Origin: Dastarcus helophoroides
Taxonomy: Eukaryota > Arthropoda > Insecta > Coleoptera > Bothrideridae
Length of the DNA stretch: 64,000 nucleotides
Reading direction: 5' to 3'
Assembly: GCA_028583605.1 (NCBI GenBank)
Contig: CM053329.1
Coordinates: 18,982,455-19,046,454 of the forward strand
Shown here: piece after piece, positions 22,463 to 35,600 of the stretch
Layout of the letters: each line of letters starts with the position of its first letter
Numbering within the stretch: position 1 is the stretch's first letter
Program-made: the position numbers and the translations under genes
Notes under the pieces: generated by a model
Database searches by the model: none
What the model was told of the DNA's origin: nothing
What the model saw: the letters and a program-made list of their open reading frames with translations, nothing else

Positions 22463-23482
22463 CTCATCAGCGAGCGTCCGTCCTTTCGTAATTTAGCGCG
22501 TTTCGCCTACAGCAGCGCTCTTAACGGTAGCGGTCTCAAACTAAACGCACGTTTTATAGCTCTAGTGCCACCTATCGTCCACTAACCTAAGCTTGTGAAA
22601 AGGTATGGAAGCAGAATCATGTGCTTGCCAACTTAGGTGGGGCAAAAGCGATAGGGGAATATGGGAAGTGAGATAGACGACTTTGTTATGGTGTGGTTTG
22701 CGTTAGGTGTGAGTAGGAGTGGGAGCAGGACTGAGTTATGAAGGTTATAAGGCGCGCTAGATATATCAACGTGGTCGCATATACGAGGATCAACCAATAA
22801 AGCGCTCTTGCTGCGTTCAACGTAATTAGTCGTGACGTATTTGTTTTGATTTAACAGCTATAAAGTAATAGAGCAATGAACTTAGCAGTGTGGCTTATGA
22901 TTAAGTCTACTGAACATTTTTCCCCAATACACATCGGCAATTAAACAAATAATCACGCGATACGTATTTCGTCAGCAGAACTGGCATTGTCGATGTGAAA
23001 AAGGGGTGAAACCTTCAATGGGCTTAACTAGAAAGTAGCCAACGCTGATATATAAGATCTTATGATGCAAGAAAACACTCTCATCTAACAACTTAAAGAA
23101 GAATATTTTCTTGCATTTTACACGAATTTTAGGACCTTCTACTTACCTGTGGAGGTAAGCTAAATGGACCCAAAAAGGAAGACTCTTGCTAAATTCAGAA
23201 TTCAAAATCCTGTGAAGGTTTCTTCCGGTCTTAATTCATTTACAAGAAACCCATGTCGTTAGAAGGAAGCTATTGAATTTTATTGGAGCTGTCGAAATGT
23301 TCCAGCTCTCCTAAGAAAGCTTTCAAGAACTTGGCAAATTTCCAGAGTTTTTGAAACTTCTCCAAAAAATTCAATGAACAAATCTGGAATCCTTGAGAGT
23401 TCTTTGGTAATAATACAAATGTTTGGGCTTTTGAGGTGATTTTGGAAGGGTTAAAGATAACTAAAATCTGTGGTTAAATGTT
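22463..23482. other. Unique DNA with GC-richer patches, no gene seen
   Basis: 22470-22610 is clearly GC-richer than its surroundings (TTAGCGCGTTTCGCC, GTGCCACCTATCGTCC). No ORF above 60 codons occurs in 22.5-23.5 kb. A promoter or regulatory island is conceivable but nothing specific was recognised. Confidence 0.45.
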
Positions 23483-23700
23483 AGGAGCTTTTAAGAATCT
23501 CTTGTGATTTTTTTGGGGCATCTAAAGTTATCTCCAATGCTTCTTAGACTTTTGGGATTCTTTGAAAACTCTCGTGTTTCCTTGGGGCATCTAACCTTAT
23601 CTCCAAGAGTTCTTAGAGTTTGAGGATCTATTGAGAAACTCTAGTGGTTTTTCGGGGCATCATCTAACGTTATCTCTAAGACTTCTTAGACCCTTAAGAA
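23483..23700 (+). repeat. ~70-bp tandem triplication
   Basis: TTGGGGCATCTAAAGTTATC, TTGGGGCATCTAACCTTATC and TCGGGGCATCATCTAACGTT begin three related units spaced about 70 bp apart. Each is followed by TCTTAGA and a GANNAACTCTNGTG phrase. Confidence 0.85.
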
Positions 23701-25129
23701 TGGTATAACTTTTGAATTTCCCAGAAGCTATTGAGAGTCTTCGAAACTTTTAAAATAATCAAATGGATTTTAATTTTTTTTAGGAATTTTATGAATCTTC
23801 CGGAGCATTTGACAGTTTCGTTTTTCAAAAATTGTCGGAGATAACTTACATAGAAGTTTCTTTATCTTTGAAAAGGTCATTCTAATATTTCAGAGACATA
23901 TACTAGCTTGAGTCTGCACCTTTCAAGCATCTTCTTTAAAGTTTTCTGGGATTGATAAGCAATCTTGTAAAGTGCTCCTTGGGCTTTTCTCTTGAGCCCT
24001 CAAACACTTTTGTTGAGCTCTTTCAAATTCAAGAACCCTATAATGATAATAATTTGCTTTGGAATCCAAATGGAGACTCAATTCTGTATGTACTACTCAA
24101 GAATCCAAAATCTAAGGCTGTCAATTTGTTAATATTAGTGTACCAACTGAAATGAATTTATCGTTTCATGCTTTGAATCTGGTAGCTGTTCAATAATATT
24201 TTTTTAGTTAATCCAAGTCCTCCAGTGAATCAGATAAGCTAACCAGTCACGTCAAATGCAACCAAGCCATCCATAAATCCCAGAATAAATCATATCCACC
24301 CAAAGAACAAACATAAAGCTCCAACTGCTCAAAGACAAACAGAAAGTTAACAATTCGGAGGTTTAATCAAAGAATTCAATCTCGCCTCGTAAATCATCCT
24401 TCGTATCTAACGCGAGCCAGGTAGGTGTTTCGCCAATATGGCACGCATACCCACCGCCGGAAATATCATCCTTAAGGCCCTGGCGTCTTAGGTGTCGTTT
24501 TTACGTGGCGTTTTTCTTTCCAGTTACACCCTCTCCCGGCATGCGATAAATCAAGGTGGTAAGGCACCCTCCGCGCAATATGTCAGTGCGCTGGGGCACC
24601 CGGGGTGATACAAAGTGGGTGGTAATATGGCCGTCTTGGTACCCGGATAGCTTATAATTCATCGTAATGATTTTTATACTCCGGCTTGATTAATTCGCAA
24701 TAAAACAAGTTTCATTTCACGACTTTTAATGCTGATGCGGAGATAAACACGGCAGCGCATTCTCGGCCGCTTCGCTCGTTGTCTGTCGGGAACAAGTTGC
24801 GACTTTAGCGCAAGGATACGTGTATTTCGTTTTGTTCCTTTTTCGTTTTATCGATAGCTGTAAATAATAATAATTATTTTTGTTGCAGGTAAGGCCAGAA
24901 ATCGTTGAAAGCCGGTAGTCCTAGGATGAAGGTAAACGAGAATCCTCCTCATCGCTATCAGCTTATGGAACCCTTAAATCAGAGACTCGTATGTACTGAA
25001 GGTTCCATAAACTAATAAAGATGACTATATTATTAGTTTATCAGATTAGTAAATCAGAAACAATTTCAATTCCTTTTGAAGTTGTCCCTTTTGTATCAAT
25101 CTTCCAGATAGAATCATTGAGTGCTCGCG
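23701..25129. other. Unique DNA, partly GC-rich, no gene called
   Basis: 24400-24660 and 24740-24800 are GC-richer (CACCGCCGGAAATATC, CTCTCCCGGCATGCG). A 67-codon frame at 23952-24155 has no recognised domain. A splice-like pattern at 24870-24940 is described under findings. Confidence 0.45.
24688..24762 (+). repeat. Paralogous non-coding element, copy 1
   Basis: It aligns with 32415-32490 over about 75 bp: GATTAATTCGCAATAAAACA, TTCATTTCACGACTT, CTGATGC, GCAGCG. Roughly three quarters of positions agree by eye. It lies outside any array. Confidence 0.65.
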
Positions 25130-28100
25130 AAGCACATAAGACGTAGTCTTTTGTGGACTTAGTCCTTACTTGGCTTTAATTTGACGTAGGCTAAAGAGTA
25201 TCTAATATTTAGGATATCAAGGCTAAAGAGTATCTAGTCGAAAGACTAAAATTCTTAGTGTAACGCAGATTAAGACTAAATTTGAATTTGACCTAAACCA
25301 AGATATATCTGAACTGTAATCTTACATGGGCTAAGTCTGTCTAGCCCTTAGTCTCACGTACGTTCCTCTAACTAGGCCTTAATTCCACGTAGACTTGGTT
25401 CACCTGGATATAAGACTCACGAAAACTAAATTTACCTAGACCTTAGTTTCACGTAGACTAAGTCTATCTTAATCTAAATAGGACTTAGTATCACGTAGAT
25501 CAATTTTGAATAGTGCTTTATCTCACGTGGATCAAGTTACTGATACCTTAGTACACATAGATTAAGTCTATAGACCTTAGTCTTCCGCAGATTAAATCTA
25601 TCTAGACCTTAGTCTAACCTAGACTAAGACTAAATCTTAATTTGACTTAAGCTGAGACGTACCTAACCTAAATCTTGGTTTCACGTAGACTAAGTTTACG
25701 TAACTCTTACCAGGCTTTAATTTTACGTAGACTAAGTCTACCTATACTTTGGTCCTACGTGGACTAAGTCCAAATAGAGTTTAGTCTCACGTAGACTAAG
25801 TTTAAATAGTGCCTAGTTAGGAGTAGTTTATTTTTACCTAGATCTTATTACACATAGGCTAAGTCTCTGTGGTAGTTCGACCTTAGTCTTCAAGAGATTA
25901 AATCTACTTAGATCTTAGTCTACCGCGGACTAAGACCAAATCTTAATTTGACCTAAATTGGGACGTACCTAATCTAAATCTTAGATTCACTTAGGCTAAG
26001 TTCACGTAACTCTTGATAGACCTGAATTTTATGTAGACTAATTCACCCAGACTTTGGTCCTACGTGAACTAAGTCTAAAGTGGACTTAGTCTCACGTAGA
26101 CTAAGTTTAAATAGTGCTTAGTGCTTAGTCTCACGTAGATACAGTTTACCTAGTCTAAGTACACATACATTACTTTTAATTAGAACTTAGTCTCCCGTAG
26201 ATTAAATCTACTTAGACCTAACGTAGACCTAACGTAAACAAAGACTAAGTCCTAGTTTTACTTAGTCTTAGTCTATGTTAGGTCTGCGTTAAGTCCAAGG
26301 TCTGTGTGGACCTATTCTAAGTAAAATTAAGATCTATTGGGAGTTAGTTGGATATAATCTACGTGAAACTAATATTTAGTTCAAGTATATTTCAGTTAAA
26401 GTCCTAGTTTTACCTAAACTGAAATATATCTAAACTAAATGTTAGTTCTACGTAGATTAAATCCAACTAACTCCTAATAGATCTTAATTTTACTTAGAAT
26501 AAGTTAACCCAGACCTTGGTCTTACGTGAACTAAGTCTAAAGAGGACTTAGTCTCACGTAGACTACGTTTAAATAGTGCTTAGTGCTTAGTCTCACGTAG
26601 ATACAGTTTACCTAGTCTAAAAACACATACACACATACATTAATTTTAATTAGAACTTAGTCTCCCGTAGATTAAATCTACTTAGACCTAACGTAGACAA
26701 AGACTAAGTCCTAGTTTTACTTAGCCTTAGTTTACGTTAGGTCTGCGTTAACTCCAAGGTCTGGGTGGACCTATTCTAAGTTAATTTAAGATCTATTAGG
26801 AGTTAGTTGGATATAATCTACGGGAAACTAATATTTAGTTCAAGTATATTTCAGTTAAAGTCCTAGTTTTACCTAAACTGAAATATACATAAACTAAATG
26901 TTAGTTTTACGTAGGTTAAATCCAACTAACTTCTAATAGATCTTAATTTTACTTAGAATAAGTTAACTCAGACCTTGGTCCTATGTGAACTAAGTCTAAA
27001 GAGGACTTAGTCTCACGTAGACTACGTTTAAATAGTGCTTAGTCTCACGTAGATACAGTTTACCTAGTCTAAAAACACATACATTAATTTTAATTAGAAC
27101 TTAGTCTCCCGTAGATTAAATCTACTGAGACCTAACGTAGACAAAGACTAAGTCCTAATTTTACTTAGCCTTAGTTTACGTTAGGTCTACGTTAAGTCCA
27201 AGGTCTGGGTGGACCTATTCTAAGTAAAATTAAGATCTATTACGAGTTAGTGGGATTTAATCTACGTGAAACTAATATTTAGCTTAAGTATATTTCAGTT
27301 AAAGTCCTAGTTTTACCTAAACTGAAATATACCTAAACTAAGTATTAGTTTCACGTAAATTAAATCCAACTAACTCCTAATAGATCTTAATTTTACTTAG
27401 AATAAGTCTACCCAGACCTTGGTCCTATGTGAACTTAGTCTAAAGAGGGCTTAGTCTCACGTAGACTAAGTTTAAATAGTGCTTAGTGCTTCATCTCACG
27501 TAGATACAGTTTACCTAACATAAATACACATATATTAGTTTTAATTAGAACTTAGTTTTCCGTAGATTAAATCTACTTAGGTCTAACGTAGACGAAGACT
27601 AAGTTCTAGTTTTACTTAGTCTTAGTCTACGGTAAGGTAGGTCTGCGTTAAGTCCAAAGTCCTAGGGGTGGACCTATTCTAAGTAAAATTAAGATATATT
27701 ACGAGTTAGTTGTATTTAATGTACGTGAAACTAATATTTACTTCAAGTATATTTCAATTTAAGTCCTAGTTTTACATAAACCGAAATATACTTAAACTAA
27801 ATATTAGTTTTACGTAGATTAAATCCAACTAACTCATAATAAATCTTAATTTTAATTAGAATAAGTCTACCCAGACCTTGGTCCTATGTGAACTAAGTCT
27901 AAGGAGGGCTTAGTCTCACGTAGACTAAGTTTAAATAGTGCCTAGTGCTTAGTCTCACTAGGATACAGTTTACTTAGCCTAAGTACACATACATTAATTT
28001 TAATTAATTAGAACTTAGTCTCCCGTAGATTAAATCTACTTAGGCCCAACGTAGACGAAGAATAAGTCCTAGTTTTACTTAGTCTTAGTCTAGGTTAGGT

Positions 28101-30170
28101 CTGCGTTAAGTCCAAGGTCTGGGTGGACCTATTCCAAGTAAAATTAAGATCTGTTAGGAGTTAGTTGGATTTAATCTACGTGAAACTAATATTTAGTTTA
28201 AGTATATTTTAGTTAAAGTCCTAGTTTTACCTAAACTGAAATATACTTAAACTAAACATTAGTTTCACGTAGATTAAATCCAACTAACTCCTAATAAATC
28301 CTAATTTTACTTAGAATAAGTCTACCCAGACCTTGCTCCTATGTGAACTAAGTATAAAGAGGACTTAGTCTCACGTAGACTAAGTTTAAATAGTGCTTAG
28401 TTCTTAGTCACACCTAGATACAGTTTACCTAGTCTAAGTACACATACATTAATTTTAATTAGAACTTAGTCTCCCGTAGATTAAATCTACTTAGACCTAA
28501 CGTAGACAAATACTAAGTCCTTGTTTTACTTAGTCTTAGTCTACGTTAGGTCTGCGTTAAGTCCAAGGTCTGGGTGGACCTATTCTAAGTTGAATTAAGA
28601 GCTATTAGGAGTTAGTTGGATTTAATCTACGTGAAACTAATATTTAGCTTAAGCATATTTCAGTTAAAGTCCTAGTTTTAGCTAAACTGAAATATACTTA
28701 AAATAAGTATTAGTTTCACGTAGATAAAATCCAACTAACTCCTAATAGATCTTAATTTTACTTAGAATAAGTCTACCCGGACCTTGGTCCTATGTACACT
28801 AAGTCTAAAGAGGGCTTAGTCTCACGTAGACTAAGTTTAAATAGTGCTTAGTGCTTAGTCTCACATAGATACAGTTTACATAGTCTAAGTACACATACAT
28901 TAATTTTAATTAGAACTTAGTCTCCCGTAGATTAAATCTACTTAGACTTAACGTAGATCTAACGTAGACCTAACGTAGACCTAACGTAGACCTAACGTAG
29001 ACCTAACGTAGACAAAGACTAAGTCCTAGTTTTACTTAGCCTTAGTTTACGTTAGGTCTGCGTTAAGTCCAAGGTCCTATGGGTGGACCTATTCTAAGTA
29101 AAATTAAGATCTATTAGGAGTTAGTTAGATTTAATCTACGTGAAACTAATATTTACTTCAAGTATATTTCACTTTAAGTCCAAGTTTTACATAAACCGAA
29201 ATATACTTAAACTAAATATTAGTTTCACTTAGATTAAATCCAGCTAACTCCTAATAGATCTTAATTTTACTTAGAATAGGTCTACCCAGACCCTGGTCCT
29301 ACGTGGACTAAATCTAAATAGGGTTTAGTTGCACGTAGATTAAGTTTACCTAAACGTTAGTACACATAGGCTAAGTCTAGTTAGACATTAATCTCCCGGA
29401 GTTTAAATCTTTTTACGCCTTAGTCGAACGTAGATTAAAACTAAATCTCAGTTTCACGTAGACTAAACTTACCTAGTCTTTAGTTTCACGTCGATTAAGT
29501 TTACCTAGAGTTTAAAATAAGGAATACGTTTACCTAGGACTCAATTTTGCTTAAACTAAATCTATCTAGACCTTTGTTTTACGCAGACTTCGTCGCCTAG
29601 AACTTAGCCTCACGTATACTAAATTTACTTAGACCTTAGTCTTACGTAGACTAAGTTTACCTAAACCAAATCTATCTATATCTTTATCTAACAAGGATAA
29701 GTTTTCCGTAAACCTTAGTTTGATGTTATTTAACATCTACGTAGACCTTAACCTAACGTAGATAAGATCCTCTTAAAACATAAACTAAGAATATGTCTCA
29801 GATTTTAACCTTAATTAGATTAGGGTTTGTCTAGAATTAAGTTTGACGTAGACTAAAAATTTACCTAGCAAATAATCTGAGGTACACTAAAGTGTTAGAA
29901 AACCATTTCTTGACATAGACTAAGATGTATCTTCACCTTAACCAAAATAAGATTCAGGTCTACATAGGCCAGACTCTCACCTAGACTTAGTCTGACATAG
30001 ACAAATATAACTTAGTCTGCCATAGACTAAGCTAACTTATTATAATATAAACTAAGTCATCATAGACCTTGCTTTAAGTGAAGTCAAAGTAAATTTGACT
30101 TAACTTTAAACTGACATTAAGATTCACCTACACATATGAGATTAAGATCTACCTAGAACTTACTACAATA
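25130..30170. repeat. CTTAG/CACGTAGA satellite with ~455-bp palindromic higher-order unit
   Basis: The flanks (25130-26080 and 29330-30170) are a degenerate ~30-bp monomer of the type TTAGTCTCACGTAGACTAAG. The core is a higher-order unit marked by GGACTTAGTCTCACGTAGAC at 26082, 26544, 27003, ~27447, ~27906, 28361, ~28812 and a weaker ~29321 (mostly 444-462 bp). Each unit holds two large inverted repeats. The smaller runs from ACCTAACGTAGAC to GTCTACGTTAGGT. The larger has arms of about 85-100 bp, from CTATTCTAAGTAAAATTAAG to CTTAATTTTACTTAGAATAG. No coding frame is present. Confidence 0.93.
28945..29015 (+). repeat. Local 12-bp expansion inside the satellite
   Basis: CCTAACGTAGA is repeated about six times where the other higher-order units have it once or twice. 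It lies on the left arm of the smaller palindrome, so this unit's arms are now unequal. Confidence 0.92.
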
Positions 30171-31913
30171 AATTAAGATTTCGATTACATTTTTCGATGT
30201 TTCTGTTACATTTAGCACAGATTTTACATATCACCTGAAACTTTTACTGTAACGATTCCTACTTTGTATCAGTCTTTGATCGCCGATTAAAGATTTACAC
30301 CATATTTGGATGTCGGGCCCATTCATAGCTTCATTAAAATTTACAAGTTCCGAGCACACGCAGGTCCGCAAATGAAACGGTCATCAAGAAATTGTCTTGT
30401 AAATTCAGTTATGTGAGTAGAAATAAAGTGCAATATTTCAGCATATCCGCCATAGTTTTAAGTCACGTTCACCACAAGCACTTGTAATAATAAATAAGCG
30501 ATATGGTCCGAAGCGCGTGCAAGTCCGTGTGGGTATAAAACATGTCTGTCCGAGTCTAGAAGAGTTCATTAATGCAGTTGGTTTGGTAAAACGCCATCAG
30601 CCTCCGGCCATACTAAACGATGACTTTCAAATTGCATTTGCATACTATCGAAAGCAACAATGGTAGAGAGTTTGTGTCGAATAAAAATTATCGCAAGTAT
30701 TTACTACCTACGACGTAAAATGAGGGCCAAGTAGCTTCGACCGACCAATCATCGGAGTCATTATGTTGTTAACATTTTGATTCTTGAGCGGTCAACGACT
30801 CGGTAAGCTTGAACTAACCTAGACCCCTAAAAACTTGCTTAAACGCCATGGACCGCAGGTACTGAGCACCAGATTTCAAACCAACTAGAAGTCCCAGGAA
30901 ATAACAACTAGATTTGACCATGGGACTCCCGAAATTGGCAGTATCAGGAAATGTTTAATAACCTTTTAGGTTTTTGCGAGGAGATCACGATTCCTACGAA
31001 TGAGATCATTGGCAGTTAAGTTGTTTCCTAAGAGAGTTAATATTGATGATTTATTGGCGAATACTTGGTAAATATTCCTCAGGTCTTCAAGGCGAACATT
31101 AACCAAACTGAAGAGAGGATATACGTTACTTGAAAGCACTACTATCGAACGAAATTATACGAGCACATTAAGAGCATAAATATAATGAAAACGCGACCGT
31201 CACCTTCGCGGATGCATATGAGGTAAGCTCGAGCTCCTACCATTGACGCTATGCGGCTCTGTTGATTATAGGAGCACCATCCCTTACCATATAGGCTATC
31301 CTTGTGTATCAAAACGATGTCAACAAAACCAAAACAATTGGGGATCGCCAGCGGACTCCACAAAACTCCGCCCCACAACCACGATAACCACCGTTCACTG
31401 TATTGGTCAAAATCTTTCAAACGTTTCCAATGTCATTAATGTTTCGTTACAAATTCTGGATATTAAGTAGAATAACGTTGACAAAATCATCAGAATCGGC
31501 AAAATTTTAGAACGTTTTGACCTTAGGCTGATTTTGATTCTTCAACATTCTTCATGGTTCTGCCCAAAATTAGAAACAACGAAAATATTAATAGCGGTAG
31601 AGACTATTTAAAGTTATGAAAGTTTCTGATCTTGTCTTGTTCTAATTGCATTCTTTCAAGTGTTTAAAGTTTTTTGTCATCATCGATCAATTATCATCAT
31701 CAATCATCATCAATATCTGTTCTTTTTTGACGTAGGAAATCTTTAGGTACCTCGTACACCAACTGGCTTGATCACACGCATAAAGGTTCATTCGTGTAAA
31801 CTTGACATTCTAAAAATGTATCTGCGATATAAATTTAAAAAACAGAAAGGGGCATACATGTAAATGTCAAAGTCAAGAAAAAAAATGAGAAAAATGATAG
31901 AAGAATAGAGCAC
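30171..31913. other. Unique DNA, no supported gene
   Basis: Less AT-rich than average. Frames of 92 codons (31142-31420, minus) and 75 codons (31243-31470, plus) overlap on opposite strands with no recognised domain. ATC-rich simple sequence lies at 31676-31718. Confidence 0.45.
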
Positions 31914-31925
31914 AAAAAAAAGCTT

Positions 31926-32002
31926 AGCACACGAGAGAATCGAACTCTCGACCAGCGGATTGTCACCATGAGAGCACGAGACCTTACCCAACTTAGTGTG
32001 CT
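31926..32002 (-). ncRNA. tRNA-like Pol III gene 1
   Basis: Read on the minus strand, AGCACAC and GTGTGCT form a perfect 7-bp acceptor stem. GAGAG-TTCGATT-CTCTC forms a perfect T-arm joined directly to the 3' acceptor strand. The B-box-like word GAGTTCGATTC and an A-box-like TAAGTTGGGTAAGG are present. A run of eight T (31914-31921 on the plus strand as A) follows within a few bases, as a Pol III terminator. The D-arm is weak. The anticodon arm is irregular: the best 7-base loop is CTCTCAT with a G-G closing mismatch, followed by ~13 extra bases. I therefore call it tRNA-like, not a specific tRNA. Confidence 0.65.
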
Positions 32003-32699
32003 GTGGCACGCCAAATTCCAAAATTACTTTCCCTCACTTCATAGACTCGTTTCAGGGCAGGTCTTAAATATACATTCAATTATTATTATTATTTGATAAG
32101 AAGCAGATTTTAGAACTGCTAGTATTATAACTGCATCAAAACCTTGCGAAATTCTGTCTATAAATCTATAAATATCGCAAAGTGTTTATGGTTCCCTAAG
32201 GTCACTAGCGTTCCAGCTTGATACTCAGTTATTTAATCACATCGGGCAGATCTTGCTTAATATGGACTTGACACAATTATGATCTTTCATACCTGTAAAA
32301 TGCGGTACCATTAATCAATCGATAAATAATTAATTCGATTCTTTTTTTCGCTTAATCCATCAGTATGCTATTGTTCTAAGGCCATCAATTTTGCTGCACC
32401 CTTGTACGCAGCGCGATTAATTCAGAATAAAACAATTTCCATTTCGCGACCTTAAAAAGTACTGATGCAAAGATTATTCTGCAGCGTTGAACCCAACGAG
32501 ACACCTCGCGCAATCAATAATGATATTTATGTGTGATCGCTGCGTGGTACCCTATCATTACGGTTCCACCATCTCTAATTGAAATTGTAACGGGTGTTAA
32601 TATAATGAAAAGACTACAGAGATAAGCTAGTGGAATTTATTATGTTTGGCATGAATTGATCAGACAAAAGTGTGGCAAAATCGCTTATGGTAGCTTCAG
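32003..32699. other. Unique DNA, no gene seen
   Basis: Includes the paralogous element at 32415-32490. Near 32691-32735 the phrase GTAGCTTCAGATTGCT is tandemly doubled, just before the 359-bp array. Confidence 0.5.
32415..32490 (+). repeat. Paralogous non-coding element, copy 2
   Basis: Counterpart of 24688-24762: GATTAATTCAGAATAAAACA, CCATTTCGCGACCTT, CTGATGC, CTGCAGCG. Confidence 0.65.
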
Positions 32700-35600
32700 A
32701 TTGCTGCTATCAGGGTAGCTTCAGATTGCTACGATCTCTGAAGATGAAGTTGAAGAAAATTCAAAAAAGATTGGGCCACATTTCGACACAGGTAAAACTA
32801 AAGTGGAGTCTCGCTTATTCCAGAGATACTTTTTGTTCTTTAGAACACAAAATCAAATCTTCGATAAAAGCACGAGAAAGCTTAAGATACATTTTAACAA
32901 ATTCACAAATAACAAAAGAGCAATTGAGGTCCAGAAAACTCAAAAAGTATTTGATCATATTTGGACAGAGAAAGAACTGGAGTATAGTTTGAGATTATTT
33001 TTATCCGTATCCATTGCATAGAGACCTCCTCGTCTTGAGACCACAAGATTGAATCTACAACAGAAGATGAGAAATTTGATAGGGACTTTCATAAATTTAA
33101 CAGTTGAGCTCTAAAAATTTCAAAAAAAAGATTTTGATAAACGCGAAGAAGGCTCTAGAAAAACTCCAGCCAATGTCTTTGTCTTTAGAACAAAAGAGTA
33201 AATATTTAATAGACGCACGAGAAAGTTCAAGACGTATTCTAACCAATTTACAAAGGCTTGAAACAGCAGTTGAAGTCTAGAAAGGTCAAAGAGTATTTGA
33301 CTTCATGTAAATAGAGGTAAAATTGAGGAAGAGTCAAGGGGGATGTTTACTCCCATCCATTCCATAAAGATTTTTTTCTTGAGTCCACTAAATTGAATCT
33401 GTAATAGAAGACGAGAAATTCCAAAGAGACTTTTATTCAATTTTCATAGTTGAGCTCCAGAAAATTCAAAAAGTTTTTGGTTACATTTGGACAGAGGAAG
33501 AACTGGAGTAGAATCTGAGATTATTTTTATCCGCATTCACTACATAGAGACCTCTTCGCCTTGAGACCACAAGGTTGAATCTGCAACCGAAGACGAGAAA
33601 TTTCAGAAAGACTTTCACCCAATTTGACAGGCGAGCTCCAGAAATTTCAAAAAAAGATACATTTTGATAAAACTGAAGAAGGCTCTGGAAGGATTTTAGA
33701 CAATTCCTTTGTATTTAAAACACAAGTAAATCTTTAATAGAACCTCGAGAAAGTTGAAAAAGTATTATGACTAATTAACAAAAGCTTAAAAGGGCAACTG
33801 AAGTCGAGAAAGCTCAAAATATATTTGACTCCATCTGAAGAGAGATAAAACTGAAGAAGGTTTTCAAGGTTTTTCCATATCATAAATCATAAGTTTGAAT
33901 CAGCGACAGAAGACGAAAAATTTCAAAGAGACTTGTATCCAATTTTCACAGTTGAACTTTAGAAGGTTCAAAAAGATTTGGCTACATTTCCCCAGTGGTT
34001 AAACTGATGAAGGCTCTAGAAGAATAGAAGGCTAGAAGAATACTAGCCAATTCCACAGATACTTTTTGCTTTTAGCCTACGACATTAAACTTTTTCTTTC
34101 ACTAATTAAATTTTCATTAGAATTTAGAACCACGAGAATGTTTAAAAAGATTTTGACCAATTCACAAAGGCTTAAAAGATTAACTAGATTTGAAGAGAGG
34201 CGAAGCTGAGGGAAGTCCTTGAGGATTATTTTTACTCATTTTGTGTTGAAACCACATTGAATCTGCGATAGAAGACGAAGAATTTCAAAGAGAAATTTAT
34301 CCAATTTTCACAGCTGAGTTCCAGAAAGTTCAAAAAGGATTTGGTCAAATTTCCACAGACGTAAAACTGATGAGGGCTCTAGAAGAATTCTAGATATTTC
34401 CACAGATTGTTTTTGCTTCTTGGATGCGAGATTAAATCTTCAGTAGAACTATAACAAAGAACAGAAACCACTTTAATCAATTCCTAAAGAATTAAAAGAG
34501 CAATTGAAAGAGCTCAAAATGTATTTGACTAGATTTGAAGCGAAATAAAATTAAAGAAGGTCCAGAAGGACTTTTACCCATAATTCATTGCTTTTAGTTT
34601 TAAAATCACAAGATTGAATCTGCAATGGAGAACGAGAAATTCCAAAGAGGCTTTTATTCAATTTCCACAGGGCTGCAGAAGGTTCAAAAATTGGGTTACA
34701 TTTTCACAAATGTGAAACTGATGAGGACTCTAGAAGGATTCTAGATATTTTCACAGATTGTTTTTGCTTCCTGGATGCGAGATTAAATCTTCAGTAGAAC
34801 CATAACAAAGATCAGAAACCAGTTTAACCAATTCCTAAAGAATTAAAAGAGCAATTGAAGACCAAAGAGCTCAAAATGTATTTGACTAGATTGGAAGTGA
34901 GATAAAATTGAAGAAGGTCAAGGAGGACTTTTAACCATCATTCATTTCGTTTGGCTTTGAAATCGCAAGATTGAATCTGCAATGGAAAACTAGAAATTCC
35001 AAAGAGGCTTCTATCCAATTTACATAACTGAGCTCTAGAAAGTTCAAAAAAGGTTTGCTCACGTTTCCACAGAAATAAAACTGATGAAGGCTCTAGAAGG
35101 ATTCTAGCCAGTTCCATAGATAGTTTTTGTTTCTTGGATACAAAGATTAAATCTTCAGTAGAACTATAACAAAGATCAAGATGCATTTTAACCAATTCCA
35201 AAGAGGCTTTTATCCAGTTTCCGCAAAGCTCCAGAAATGTTGTTCTATTTTCACAAAGATAAAACTGATGAAGGCCCTAGAAGGATTCTAGCTAATTCCA
35301 CAGATAGTTTTTGATTTTTAGATACGAGTTTAAATCTTCATTAGAACTATAACAAAAATCAAAAAGTATTTTAACCAATTAACAAAGACTTAATTAAAGG
35401 AGCAATTGAAGTCCAGAGAGCTCAAAGGTATTTGAGTAAATTTGGAGCAAGGTAAAACTGAAGAAGGATATTTTACCCATATCCACTCCATTTTCTGTTT
35501 AAGTCATAAGGTTGTATCTGCCACAAAAGACGAGAAATGTCAAAGAGATTATTATACAATTTTCACACTTGAATACCAGAAAGTTTGAAAAGGATGTGGC

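Noticed and set aside
30534..30570. TATAAAA followed 34 bases later by TCATTA, like a core promoter
   Set aside because: Such pairs are common by chance in AT-rich DNA, and no transcript or coding frame follows.
31142..31470. Opposed frames of 92 and 75 codons
   Set aside because: They overlap on opposite strands in unique DNA without any recognised motif.
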